Shown: positions 44,981 to 55,445, numbered from the stretch's first letter. The stretch: 64,000 nucleotides of DNA from Purpureocillium takamizusanense (GCF_022605165.1 NC_063069.1:3906001-3970000), one strand, 5' to 3'. Notes: generated by a model not told the origin, from the sequence alone. Numbers and translations are program-made.

Positions 44981-46222
44981 ATGTCTTCCACGTTAGGCCT
45001 CGTCGACGCCGTCAACACCATATCCACGTTCCTCGCGCACCAGCAAGTCCGCACGACCAACGACCTTACCACCATCCTCGGACCGCCGCCATCGGACCCC
45101 ATCACCAGCAGCAGCAGCAGCAGCCCAGGCGACGATGCGAATGAGTCGCCCCCAGTGCACGTCATCGTCCTGTGCGCCTCATCCGTCATTGCGACCACGG
45201 AGCATGCGATCCGAGCGCTTTCAGAGTACGAGGAGACGCTGGCGGGAGCGACCACAGCGGCAACAAAACCATCAACAATTGGGGACAAACCATCCTCGTC
45301 GGCAGCGGCTCGTCCTCCACGACTCATACTCGTCCTCTGCGGCGGCATCGGCCACTCCACGGCGCTCATGCACCGCGCCCTCGCTCGCCACCCGCGGTAC
45401 AGCGCCTTGGCGGACTCGCTGCATGGCCAGCCCGAGGCGCGGATGCTCGACGCGGTGAGACGACAGATGCTGCCAGCACGCGAGGACCGTCACCACGCAC
45501 AAGACATGTCCGCGGGTGAGTCCCCAAGGACACCTACTGCTGCTGCTGCCACCGCAGAATTAGATAGGGATACAGACACGACAATCACTACCGACAAAGA
45601 GCGACTTTCACGGCCGCCTTTGCGGCACTTCGAAGTCCTCCTCGAAGACAAGTCCACCAACTGCGGCTCCAACGCCGTCGAGACGAAGAAGCTCCTCGCC
45701 GCGCACGGCGTGGCCTGTCCGCGGACTGTCGTCGTCGCGCAGGACCCTACCATGTGCAGACGCACGGTTGCGTCCTTTGCCAAGGTCTACGGCCCAGACG
45801 ACGACGAAGAAGAAGAAGAGGGAAGCGGCTCTGCGACGCACGCTGTGCCAAGGCCGCGGATCGTGGGGTGGCCGGCGTTTGTGCCCCGTGTGAGAGCCGC
45901 TGTCCCCGCAGATTCACGGACACGCTCGCAAGCACCGCAAGGCATGCAGCGAGACGGCAGCGACATCAACGACGGTGACGGTGGTGGCGTCGCGGGACTA
46001 ACGTACGAGGAGGCGCGTGAGCTAGGCCCCGACGCGCAACTGTGGCCGATGGGTCGCTTCTTGGGCCTGGTGGCGGGCGAGGTGCCGCGCCTGAGAGACG
46101 ATGAGAACGGGTACGGGCCGAGGGGAAAGGGGTTCATCGCCAGGGTGTGTGTGCCGGCTGAGGTGGAGCGGTCGTGGGAGGTGGTGCGGTCGTGTATCGA
46201 GGAGGTGGATGGATTGCGATGA
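44981..46222 (+). CDS. DUF218/YdcF-like protein
   Basis: Single exon, 413 aa. It has a Rossmann-like DUF218 core: HVIVLCASSVIAT near residue 60, then PRLILVLCGGIGHST near 112, then a low-complexity insertion of about 75 residues, then FEVLLEDKSTNCGSNAVET near 216 and RTVVVAQDPTMCRRT. The arrangement resembles E. coli YdcF; related SanA and ElyC act in the cell envelope. No membrane helix or signal peptide is visible, so a cytosolic protein is likely. A DDDEEEEEG run and a second disordered insertion separate the core from the C-terminal segment, QLWPMGRFLGLVAGEVPRLRD. The biochemical activity of the family is not settled; binding of a nucleotide-type ligand is plausible. Confidence 0.85.
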   Translation: MSSTLGLVDAVNTISTFLAHQQVRTTNDLTTILGPPPSDPITSSSSSSPGDDANESPPVHVIVLCASSVIATTEHAIRALSEYEETLAGATTAATKPSTIGDKPSSSAAARPPRLILVLCGGIGHSTALMHRALARHPRYSALADSLHGQPEARMLDAVRRQMLPAREDRHHAQDMSAGESPRTPTAAAATAELDRDTDTTITTDKERLSRPPLRHFEVLLEDKSTNCGSNAVETKKLLAAHGVACPRTVVVAQDPTMCRRTVASFAKVYGPDDDEEEEEGSGSATHAVPRPRIVGWPAFVPRVRAAVPADSRTRSQAPQGMQRDGSDINDGDGGGVAGLTYEEARELGPDAQLWPMGRFLGLVAGEVPRLRDDENGYGPRGKGFIARVCVPAEVERSWEVVRSCIEEVDGLR

Positions 46223-46735
46223 GGACATTTTGACAGAGTGTGTGGCGGTATGATACCAGACGGAAGCATTGTAGATACCTATCTCGCGAGCGTCAGATGT
46301 ACTGTTGGCCTAGTTGACGGGATCATGACTTTGACATTGGCCCGAGACGGCATTTGCGGCTGAGCGATTCGGTTCTCACTCAATGTCCTTAAAGCATGGC
46401 ACGGGTTGATTCTTGTAACGCCGCATGGAAATCCGTTAAGCAAGTCCAATGACCTTGCCACCTTTTTGCCTATTTCAATGCTGCTTACTTGCTTGCTTGC
46501 TTGCTAAAACACATGACGGGGTTGCTACACGGGGGACGCCCGCAACCCCAACGCCCTCATTATAACTACAGTATGCCCGTCCCAGCATGGCTGACAAGAT
46601 ATACGACCAGTCACAACCCCTGGCAGATTGATATCCCAAAGTCCTCTGCCATCACACCAAACTCCAGAAACGCTCCGCTCAAGTGACCGCTTGCTTATGG
46701 CCAGTCATTCATTCGCTCACCGACGTCGCCGCGAC
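46223..46735. other. Short convergent intergenic region
   Basis: This is 513 bp between two converging genes. It holds a short (CTTG)4 run at 46488-46503 and no gene. Confidence 0.5.
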
Positions 46736-48145
46736 CTAGGACGCTCTTGAATGATCTGCTTGCATGGCAGCCTTGCGCAAAGCCTCGAAAGCCTCGCGCG
46801 CGCCGGCAAACGGACCGGATTCACCGCCCGTATCTTCCCCGGTCGCGTTGCCGGCCGGGCTCCTGCTGTCGGCACCGAGCGATGGGCTCCGCGTCACGTC
46901 CTGGTCCTGATCCCCATCCCCCACCGCCTGCGTCGTGGTCGTCGTCGCCGCCGCTGCCGCCCGCGTCTCGGCCAGAACTTGGCTCTCGGCGGCTGCTTCG
47001 TCGGCATCTGCCTCTTCACCAGCGGGGGACGGAGAGGCGCCTTCTTCGTCGGCAGACTCGTCCTCAGTGAACGGCTCACTCATAGCGTGGGGGTCGTCCG
47101 AGTCTGCGTCCCTATCAAACGATGTGGTGTCGCTGGCCGCAACCTCAGGGCCCGTCGGGCGCGCGCTGGTGCCCCTTGGTGGCACGCTGCCCTCGGGTGT
47201 CGTACTCGCCGGAGGAGGCACGTACGGCGGCACGGTTGGGAACTGACCCTCAACAATGGAGGCCTCGTGCCGCTTCTCCTCGGCCATGGCCGTCAGGACG
47301 CGCACCGCCTCGTGCTCGCGGCCGACGGGGACAAAAAGGTGGTCGCGGAAGAAGCCGCTCACGGTGTTGGCACACATGCCAGCGGCGGCGAGGCGGGCCT
47401 CGACGATGGGCATGAGCCCCAGGGCGGGCAGGTCCGGAGTGACGGCGAGGGTCAGCATCTTGCAGGGGGACAGGTAGGGCAGGTTGTGGGCCCGGGCGTA
47501 GCCCATGCTGGTGACGATGGTGATGCCGCCGGGCTCCTGGAAGAAGAGCTGGATCTGCGGCATGGGAGGCAGGCGGGAGGGGTCGGCGAAGCTGCAGTAG
47601 ACGTACGTGGTCGGGTGCAGGGTGACGGTGAGAGTGGCGAGGAGGCGTGTGAGGGTGCGCTCCTGCTGAGGCGTGAGGAACGAGACCGCGGCGCCGGGGC
47701 TGGCGTGGACCGGGGGGCCGACGAGGACCCGGGGCAGGTTGAGGGAGCGCGGGGGCCCGGGGCGACGGCGGGACGTCGGGTCCGTGGGCCGCGCAGGGAG
47801 AGGTTTGGTCCGGGGCCGGCCGGCGCGGGGCCGCGACGTCAGCTGGCCCGTCTTCTCGAACCGGTCAAGGGTGCGGTTGATGGAGGCGCCGGAGATGCCG
47901 AAGCGGCGGGCAATGCTCTTCTTCTTCTCGCCGGCCTGGACGGCGGCGATGATGGCGGCGCGCGTCTCGACGTTGATCTCGCCTTTGGGCGCGCGGTCGC
48001 CGGCGATGATGGCGCCAAAGGCGTCGAGGTTGGGGCCGGCGCGTAGCCGCGGGCCGCTGGGTGTGGTGCTGGTACTGGTGATACTGCTACTGCCGCCGCC
48101 GCCATGGTGGAGGTGAGGGTTCGCGGGGTGGCTATGGTGAGCCAT
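46736..48145 (-). CDS. Tc1-type helix-turn-helix fused to an ACT_3/DUF2241-like domain
   Basis: Single exon, 469 aa. After a His/Gly/Ser-rich start, residues about 56-104 form a helix-turn-helix of the kind found at the N-terminus of Tc1/mariner transposases (ETRAAIIAAVQAG...IARRFGIS...RTLDRFEKTGQL). A GRP-type AT-hook-like basic stretch (RPRAGRPRTKP) follows at 105-115. Residues about 165-290 match the ACT_3/DUF2241 plus ACT_7 amino-acid-binding fold: LHPTTYVYCSF, GGITIVTS, ALGLMPIVEARLAAAGM, and the hallmark RDHLFVPV. The rest is acidic and disordered. No DDE catalytic domain is present, so this is not a transposase. The inference is a ligand-responsive DNA-binding protein. It is divergent from the aminodeoxychorismate lyase gene. 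ATG 48145 is used; an upstream TTG is ignored. Confidence 0.82.
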   Translation of the reverse strand: MAHHSHPANPHLHHGGGGSSSITSTSTTPSGPRLRAGPNLDAFGAIIAGDRAPKGEINVETRAAIIAAVQAGEKKKSIARRFGISGASINRTLDRFEKTGQLTSRPRAGRPRTKPLPARPTDPTSRRRPGPPRSLNLPRVLVGPPVHASPGAAVSFLTPQQERTLTRLLATLTVTLHPTTYVYCSFADPSRLPPMPQIQLFFQEPGGITIVTSMGYARAHNLPYLSPCKMLTLAVTPDLPALGLMPIVEARLAAAGMCANTVSGFFRDHLFVPVGREHEAVRVLTAMAEEKRHEASIVEGQFPTVPPYVPPPASTTPEGSVPPRGTSARPTGPEVAASDTTSFDRDADSDDPHAMSEPFTEDESADEEGASPSPAGEEADADEAAAESQVLAETRAAAAATTTTTQAVGDGDQDQDVTRSPSLGADSRSPAGNATGEDTGGESGPFAGAREAFEALRKAAMQADHSRAS

Positions 48146-48811
48146 GGACAAGGGCGGAGCGCCTACGCTGCGCCGTGCGGGTGCGGTGCCGTGTCAGTTG
48201 GGCGGTGGAGGTGAGAGTGAGGCCGGTGGTGAGATGAAATCGGGTGAGCGACGCGGGCGGGACCAGAGGTGAGCCGGCGCGACAAGGCCAACCAGCGGCG
48301 GCAGGCGCGACGCGAGGCACCTGCCGTGAACCCGGGTGACAAACTTTTGGCCGCCCAGGGCGCATGGGGCTGGTGCCCAGGGGGTCCAAATGAACATGAA
48401 GCACGCTTATGTCAGCTTGGCTTGCCGCTTTATCTAGGTACCCTGCACCACGCGGTTGGCAGTGCCCGTTCCCAACGCGCGGTGAGGATGCGTCCACAAA
48501 AGATGTGTGCAAATCAAATGTCCATGGTAAAGACGCATCGTTATGCTCAAACAATAGGCCGATCTTATGGCGATGCTCGACATGGCGCGATGGGGGGCAT
48601 TATTAATGCGGGCGGGGGACTGCTGGATAGCGCCGCTGCTCACTAATTCTGTGTCTTGCGCGCTGTTCTTTTGGCGCTATAGCTCTCACTTACACCACCG
48701 CCATGGTGCATCCCGTATACCGTACGTAGCTCCAAGTCACGATCGGTTGACACTGCCATAATTTCTTTGCCCAACTTATCGAGACGACACGCTTGAAATT
48801 ACCTGCGCAAA
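48146..48811. promoter_or_regulatory. Bidirectional promoter of the HTH-ACT and lyase genes
   Basis: This is 666 bp between two divergent start codons and contains no frame of note. It is the obvious place to look for an operator of the HTH-ACT protein. Confidence 0.5.
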
Positions 48812-49609
48812 ATGACTCAAAATCTCCCCGCCGACTTCTTCATCTTCACATCCATCCGTTACGAACCCTCCCTCCGCGACGCCACCGTCAATCTCCCCTA
48901 CTACCTGCTGCCGTTTCATCTTGCTCGTCTGCGCACAGCGGCAGCCGCCTTTGACCTCCCAAAGGTCCGCGAGATCCTGGAAGACGAGGAATCGGCTCTG
49001 TCGCTGCTTACAACAACCGTCAACAATGCCGTACCCGACAAGACCAAGCCCTGGCGCGTCAACGTGCGGCTCACGCCCGGCGGCCACGTCGCCGCCTCCG
49101 CCACTTCCCTCCCGCCGCTGAAGAACAACATCATGAGTCTCCCAGACGTCGAGGCGTTGCCTCAGTTTCTGCAGAAAGAGGTTGGCCGCCGCGGGCTGAC
49201 GTACTGGGATGTGGTTGTCGACTCTCTGCCCACGCCCGCGTCGCTCTTCACCGGCCACAAGACCTCCGTCCGTGACATGTACAACGCCGCCCGAGCGAGA
49301 GTCGGCCTCGTGTCCTACGACGAGCCGCGGGAAATTCTGCTCTGGAATGAGAACGGCGAGGTTACCGAGGGCAGCATCACGACTGTGTACCTGTGGCGTG
49401 AGGCTTCAGGGTCCGGGGCGCGGCGATTGGTGACGCCGCCGCTGCAGTGCGGCCCCAACGCCGGCTCGACGAGGCGCTACGCGCTGAGCAAGGGGTTGTG
49501 CGACGAGGAGGCCGTCAAGCTCGAGGAGCTCAAGGACGGGGATGAAATCTGGCTGAGCCACGCGAGCGATGGCTTCTTCCCCGGTCGCCTACGGTTTCTC
49601 AACAAGTAA
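48812..49609 (+). CDS. 4-amino-4-deoxychorismate lyase (class IV aminotransferase fold)
   Basis: PLP enzyme that splits 4-amino-4-deoxychorismate into p-aminobenzoate and pyruvate for folate synthesis. Single exon, 265 aa. The N-terminus DFFIFTSIRYEP and the pattern LPYYLLPFHLARL are typical. The Schiff-base lysine is K150 in LFTGHKTSVRDMYNAAR, and the cofactor-phosphate region NENGEVTEGSITTVYL lies at 179-194. The spacing and length match fungal ABZ2-like proteins. A branched-chain aminotransferase or D-amino-acid aminotransferase is less likely because of the short length and the GHKTS..R.MY context. It is divergent from the HTH-ACT gene and its stop lies 72 bp from that of the converging GST gene. 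Confidence 0.85.
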   Translation: MTQNLPADFFIFTSIRYEPSLRDATVNLPYYLLPFHLARLRTAAAAFDLPKVREILEDEESALSLLTTTVNNAVPDKTKPWRVNVRLTPGGHVAASATSLPPLKNNIMSLPDVEALPQFLQKEVGRRGLTYWDVVVDSLPTPASLFTGHKTSVRDMYNAARARVGLVSYDEPREILLWNENGEVTEGSITTVYLWREASGSGARRLVTPPLQCGPNAGSTRRYALSKGLCDEEAVKLEELKDGDEIWLSHASDGFFPGRLRFLNK

Positions 49610-49681
49610 TGAATGGTTCTGCGTGGACTGGGACTTTCAATTTAGCACTGAAAATAATGGGCTTGGAGAGTTTGGAGCTTG

Positions 49682-50612
49682 TCAGTGATCATTTCGCTCC
49701 AGCCACGGCGCAGCAGCCTTCATCAGCTTCTCATGCACCGTCCTGTCCCCTGCCCTGTCTAGCACGCCCTCGTAGACGTCCTCGCCAACGCGGCGCGTGA
49801 ACTCCAGAAACGCAATCCACGCAAAGTCAGCGTAGCACGGCTCCTTGCCCTGCAGAAACGGTCCGTCGCTGGCTTTCTCCGCGTACAGGGACGTGATGTC
49901 TCGCAGAGGCTTCGTGGCGGCCGCGTACGCCGCATCGCCGCCGTATTTGGCTTCGAACTCGTCGATGGGCATGCCGACCTTTTCAGAGCGCACGCGGTAC
50001 CAGTACTCGATGCTGGCTGGCTCGAGTAGGCTCCGCGGGATCTGCGGATACAAGACGGGTAGGAGGGCCTTCATCGCCGCGGGGACAAGGGCCTCGATGC
50101 GCGCCTGGTACGGAGAGGAGAGGTGCGCGGGAGGAGAGGGGTGACGCTCCTCGATGGCGGCGGCGATGGCCCGCGAGTCCATGACCCAGGTGCCGTCAGG
50201 AAAGGCCACGGTTGGGATACTGTATGCGTAGCCTTCGGCGTTGGGAGAGACGCTGGAGGGTTCTGAGGTGAGCGGGAGCGGTTGTTGAAGCATGGAGGGG
50301 AGTTTGGAGGAGAGACGGACTGGGCTTCGAGGCGGGGTTTGATCTCGGGATAGTTGAGCTGTGCATGGTCGGTCAATGAGACTGTCAGCGGCATGGATGT
50401 CACACGTGCATACCCATTCTGTTTTGTAGTCAAGCCCCTTGTAGTTGAGAAGCAGGCGGGCTGGCAATCGCGGTGTGTCAATTTGGGTGACCTCATCGTC
50501 GGGCTGTCTAAGATGCAGGGCGAAAGCACTTACTCTTCCACGGGTTGAGAGACCACGCGTGGTTAGGCGCTTTGCTGCGCAGGTCAAAGAGAGTGATTTG
50601 TTTGCTCGCCAT
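49682..50612 (-). CDS. Glutathione S-transferase
   Basis: Cytosolic GST-like protein of 244 aa. Exons on the minus strand are 50534-50612, 50414-50460, 50321-50358 and 49682-50252. The thioredoxin-fold N-terminal domain is rebuilt by splicing: ITLFDLRSK, SLNPWKTRLLLNYKGLDYKTEW, YPEIKPRLEAHVSPN, IPTVAFPDGTWVMDSRAIAAAIE. The last contains the cis-Pro (IPTV) and the glutathione-binding D-S. A helical C-terminal domain follows. Intron 1 is GTAAGT...CAG, intron 2 is GTATGC...CAG with CTGAC, and intron 3 is 68 nt with GTCCGT...CAG. Intron 3 is needed to restore frame and gives the expected EAHVSPN join. This subgroup (plant-pathogen and soil ascomycetes) may serve in detoxification or ether-bond cleavage. 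Confidence 0.85.
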
Positions 50613-51292
50613 GGTGAAAGACGGTGCGACGAGACGCTTGGTTGCAACCACGCCGGCAATGTGGACAGCGGACAACGGCTCATTTATACCAGGCGCGATG
50701 TATGACGTGCATGACGACTGGACCCCTGGCGGGGATGGACAGGGTACCATCCGCCGCGCGGAGCATCTCGTCAGACGGGCTTCTGCTCAGGGATAGGATA
50801 GGAAGTCTAGGAACAGCGAGACGGAACCCCACAATACTGCGTGCGGCGCTGCAGATGGTGATTACGAACTGTTTTGGTAGAAAGGAGGGGAGGGTCTCAG
50901 CCCAGAGACGACATGGCAAGGGCGCGGTGGAACAACTAATGTGGATGGATTTTGAGAAACACAGACTGGACGGAGTTGGGACACCCGATGACTGGACGGG
51001 AGTTGCCGAGTTGCGAGTAGTCATTGTAAACTTTTGAGATCCTCGTCCTCGGTTGGAGACACACATGGTAAGATTGTGCCGCCAAGGGCACTTCACTGCT
51101 TTTAGACTGGAGAAAAAAGTATTGACCGTCCCGATGCTAAGACGTCAACCAAGAACTAACCGAATTGCAGGCCTATTTTAAACGCCCTCACCAACGCCAC
51201 GGTCAACTGCCGCCAGGCGCATCATCGTGTCATGGCACTCCAGCCAGCAACGCCCTCACACCCATATACGCTTTCTTTCCCGTCCAGTCCAT
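50613..51292. other. Intergenic region
   Basis: About 680 bp: upstream of the GST gene and downstream of the unknown minus-strand gene. Nothing else is seen. Confidence 0.45.
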
Positions 51293-52370
51293 TCATCCCC
51301 CAAAGCACATGAGCGCCAGCTCCGCCTGCTCTCGTCCCACAAAGCCAGCCTCCTCGTCTTCCGCGTCTCCAACGCCCACCTCGACGCAACCCCTGCTCCA
51401 CGCCACGATGAGCCTGCGCGCCTTCCATATCGCCAGATGCTTGTTGAACTTGGCCGCCTTGGCCACCACCTTGCTGAGCAGCGTCTGCCGCAGCGTCGCC
51501 TTCCAGTCGGTGCTCACCCAGCGCACGTCGCCGCGGCCCAGCAGGCACGTCGCCTCGGGCTGCCGCGTGAACGGGTCCGTCGTCAGGAGCTCCTGCTTCA
51601 GCATCGCCGGGTTGCTGCTGTATGCGGCCGAGGCGGCGACTTCGACGGTGCAGGGGGGGCGCGCGCTGGTGCAGTCGGAGATGGTGATGTGCTTGGACGG
51701 GGAGACTGGTTACGAAGGGATAGCAAAAAAGACCACGTAAGCAAAGGTCCATGGAACGGTTTTAATTGGGGGTGAACTGGAGGGTGATGGGTGTAGTAAC
51801 GTAGTATGGAAGGGTTCTGCATCGCGGACTGGATAGGGGGGAGGACTTGTTCATACCACAGATGCGCCCAGCCACCACCTCGGCGTCCACCATAAACTCC
51901 AGCTCTGGGCGCAGCAGCTCGTCAGACGTCTCGCTCGACCAGTCCTGGAATACAGCCTCGAGGAACCCGTCGATGCTGTGGCGCGTAGTCGCGAGCGTCG
52001 CCTGCGTATCCGTCGCGCGCCCGCACGCGTGCAGGATATCGAAGCAACGCGTGAGCTGCACTTCGGTGAGCTGCTCGGGCGACGCAATGGGTTTAGTCAT
52101 GGCGGCGGCGGAGCGCTCGCCCTTTTCGAGCGCGTCGAAGAGCCGCTGCCGTGCTTCTGGCGATGTGGTCGTCGTCGAGCTCATACTCTTTGTCCCCGCG
52201 GCGCACGAGGGGCACAACAGCGCCGCGGCGGCGGTAGCTTGCCGGCCGTCTGCGCGGATGGAGGACACGTAGATGGGCGAGGAGGCGGATGATCCGCGGC
52301 GGCGCTTGACGTTTGGCTGGGGGACGCTGGCGCCGGGCACGACGCTGCGGGTGGAGGCGGTATGAGGCAT
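51293..52370 (-). CDS. Unknown two-exon protein
   Basis: I do not recognise this family. Exons on the minus strand are 51857-52370 and 51293-51705, giving 308 aa. The 151-nt intron begins GTATGA and ends CCAG, and joins GRICG to VSPSKHITISD. The N-terminus has a short basic stretch (KRRRGSS, possible nuclear signal), then a run of threonines. The middle (about 80-175) is helical and acidic, and the C-terminal part contains LGRGDVRWVSTDWKATLRQ. There is no signal peptide or membrane helix. An ATG further in (MSSTTTTSPEA) is an alternative start. Coding is supported by the open frame across both exons and good splice sites, but not by a domain. Confidence 0.6.
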
Positions 52371-53389
52371 CAATGCGGGTGGATTGGTTAGGAGGGTGGA
52401 TGAAGGCGGATGAGGTTGAGGAAGAGCGCGTGCTTGTGAACAAAGTGATTCGCTAGTGAAGCGATGGAGGAACAGGCTGTAGCGTGCTGTTTGCTCTCGC
52501 GTTGCTATGGTGTCGAGTTGACTAGGTGTGATGTGTGAGATGGCTTGAACAGGAAATAGGTGGCCCGGAAGCTTCGAGCATACTGACCATGAATCACTCA
52601 ATGCGTCGCTTTGCCCAGCCGAATGTGTGAGTTTGCATTTGGTCCGGGTTTCGAGGGAGTTGGGTGTTCTTTCGTCGCATGATGACGTTGAAACTCGGCA
52701 ATACACCGTTATGTGGAACACATGCTCAGAGCTCATATCGTCCTGGTGAGGACTGTGGGACATGGACGCATCGTAGCAAAGGAAAGGAAGCACAAGAACC
52801 CCTTTCGCCACAGCCAAACTCCCTTGCTACCTAGAAGGTAGCTGCTAATGCTGCATTGAACAAACTGTATTGCAAGTCCGATTCCGCTGCATGGAAACGA
52901 GTACTTTAGTAGCTAATAAGAAACTGATCTTTCTTCGGCTGGGAGTTGAATTCTTATTTAAGAAAGCCGGAAGACCCCAGTAAAAATTGGTATTTACCAG
53001 CTCGCAGTGTTCCTATACTGATTGAGTCCTTGCACGTGCTCGAACATAGTAGACGTGCGTAGTGCCTGAACAGAACACTGCCGGCAAACCGTGAGCTTCC
53101 ACCGCATTCTCTCGATCTGTGATTCACTGCTCTTTACTCGCGCTAAAACCTACACTACTTCTCTCCCTCTTCTCCCGCCTTTGGCCCTGCCAAGTTCTTC
53201 ATCTCACTGCTCGCTTGCGGACTAACGGCACTGGGGGCAGACCCCGATGCAACTTCATCTCCATGTAGGCAATGAGGCGTTTGCGTTGACAGAACCCCGA
53301 TCTTTGACTCTTCTTCTCTATTTAAGCTAGGTACAGGCTGATTCTCTATTCTTCTGCTGGGTTCGAGGATCACCTTCGCGTTTCCCATT
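52371..53389. other. Intergenic, locally AT-rich
   Basis: Between about 52.85 and 53.15 kb the sequence becomes clearly AT-richer than the rest of the window. No gene is seen. Confidence 0.45.
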
Positions 53390-54388
53390 ATGGAGTCTAC
53401 CCCGTTCCCCTTTGCCAAGCTGCCCAAGGAATTGCGAGACGAAATCTGGCGCCTCGCTGCAACTCCCGAGACAACTCGTGTCTGTGTTCTCACAGTTGCG
53501 GTCAGATGCAGGCATTAGAGAAAGATCAGCTCCTGGGACCAGTTTTCATACAGTCATAGGCTTCCTGTTGCCGAGGAGCCCCGTGGCTACTCCACATCGT
53601 TAGGCGGCGCGCTCAAGATGACTTCTGTGCGGAATGCTAGCAGCAATATCCGTATGGTCTGCAAGGAAGCCAAAGAAGCCGCAGACCACATGACTCCTCG
53701 CGATGCGAAGCGGGTGACTGTAGTTGATTGTCCGGAATCATACGGTGTCAGGCTTTCACCGAGCCAGGACCTGGTCATTTTCGTCCCGAAACGTTGCCCG
53801 TACGCTGAAGACAAATTTTGGGATGAGGATATCAATTTTCCTGAATACTGGTTGAGCGACTACAATACCTTCAAACTGATCCCATGGCAGAGCGACCTGA
53901 ACGCTACACTCCGACACATTGCTGTGGGCTACGGCATCCCGAACACATGCTGTGTCTCGAAATATGTACGGACTGATCGCTCCGAACCACCGGTCTGGTA
54001 TGTTCACGGCAAATTGCTGGAGTCCATGGCCAACGCACTGCTGGCTCTTGCCAATGCCAAAGATATTGTGTTGGGGGAGGCGCATCTCTGGATCATCGAT
54101 TACGAGTTGTGCCGCAACGGAACCGTCGCGACGCAGGATACACTTGACGCACTCTATCCGACGAAGCGACACATCTTCTACGCCAAGAAACATCGCTTCA
54201 TCGAAGTCGCTGCGGGTGACCGGGAGTGGGGACTCAACATCAGAACTGTGCAGACGGCTCAGGCAGGAGCCGACCTCAGGTCTAATGGGATGACCACCAT
54301 GGGCGCTACTCATCTGCTGCCTGTTGGCTGGGAATACCTCACACTGAAGATCGGAGTGCTCGCTTGTGAGCAATGGAGTTGGGTGTAA
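53390..54388 (+). pseudogene. 2EXR-like protein with an in-frame TAG
   Basis: The start FPFAKLPKELRDEIWRLA is the hallmark of the fungal 2EXR family (F-box-like, function unknown). It is followed in the same frame by NIRMVCKEAKEAADHM, equivalent to the usual 'NRESR.EA' segment, and a long region ending WEYLTL...SWV. A TAG at 53516-53518 interrupts the frame 42 codons in. Either the gene is disabled, or a 63-nt intron at 53480-53542 (GTCTGT...CCAG) removes the stop and keeps frame, giving 311 aa. The donor is weak and I see no clear branch site, so I leave the status open. Base composition is less GC-rich than the conserved genes of the window. Confidence 0.6.
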
Positions 54389-54789
54389 GGGCTTGACGTA
54401 CCCCATTGGCGGCTGGTATTTGCTCGTGCAAAACTCCTGGGCGCGACATGGAGATGGAGTTGACGCTAGGCATGGTCGGGTCTTAGGAAGGCATAAAGGT
54501 CAGACGGGGTTGCACAACGACAAGGCACTTGATCTAACGACAGACCAGTGGACATGAAAAAACTAGGGAGTCATGAAGGCTGGCTGATGATGCGAATCGC
54601 CGTTCTTATCATGCAGTTTCTACCGTATTACCATCCTAGCATCGTCACACAAACAAGTGAGTGACATGTGCATATGCATGGTCCAATGCTTGGGCCAACC
54701 CAGCCCATTGCGACTAAAAAAAGAAAATTGGTATCAATGAAGTGACTTGTCCCCAAACACTTGATCGCACTCTGGCGCGCGACTGCTTC
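54389..54789. other. Short intergenic region
   Basis: This is 401 bp between two converging genes; nothing is recognised. Confidence 0.5.
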
Positions 54790-55445
54790 TTATTTGCCAG
54801 GGTACTGCATCTCGGTGTTGGACTGGTACTGCTGCTGGACACCGGCGTTGCCTTGCAGCAGGCCCTCGCGGTGCTCGGCCTCCTTGTCGGCCTGGACGAG
54901 GGTGCAGCACCAGCAGCAGCACGAGAGGGCAATGTCCATAAGGCAGCTGCCCTCGAGGTTGTACTTTTCGCGGATGTTCTGGCGCTGCATGGACATGGGG
55001 ATCCAGTGCAGGCCGAAGCAGCCCGAGCCGCAGAACAGGAGGCACTAAGAGAGAGAAGACACAGGTCAGTCACTTCATCTACATGCGGATGTCTCTTTTT
55101 TTTTTCGTTTCTTGTGGCCAAGCAAGGTAGGGGATCGCCTACCGAAGTGTTGATGGGCTCGTAGCCGGTCAGGTCGCCATTCTTGTGGATGCGGTGGTGG
55201 GTCTTGCCAAAGGTGACGCAGGGCAGGCAGTAAGTGATCAGGCAGGTGTCGATGGGGCTGAAGCAGTCGAAGAAGCCGGCGAACCAGCTCTGCGAACCCG
55301 AGGGGGACTTGGAGTTGATGTGCTCGCTCGGGCGCGCGAGCACCTCGTTGAAACGGTTCTTCCAGCCGTCGAGGTCGGCGGCATCGATAGGGCCGTTGCT
55401 GTGCTGCTGGCCGGCGGCGACGGGCTTCTGCTCCTGGGCGCTCAT
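54790..55445 (-). CDS. PLAC8-family cysteine-rich protein
   Basis: 185 aa in two exons on the minus strand, 55143-55445 and 54790-55044. The 98-nt intron is GTAGGC...TTAG with CTGAC. The join gives GYEPINTSCLLFCGSGCFGLHWIP. PLAC8 features are W(F)AGFFDCFSPIDTCLITYCLPCVTFGKTHHRI (about 53-83), a hydrophobic Cys/Gly stretch, and SCLMDIALSCCCWCCTLVQADKEAEHR (about 134-160). Family members sit at membranes and include plant and fungal heavy-metal (cadmium) resistance and cell-size proteins. The role here is unknown. The N-terminal 45 residues are polar and probably cytosolic. Confidence 0.9.

Noticed and set aside
46751..48046. 431-codon plus-strand frame opposite the HTH-ACT gene
   Set aside because: The minus-strand frame has two recognisable domains; this one has none and is Arg/Gly-rich noise.
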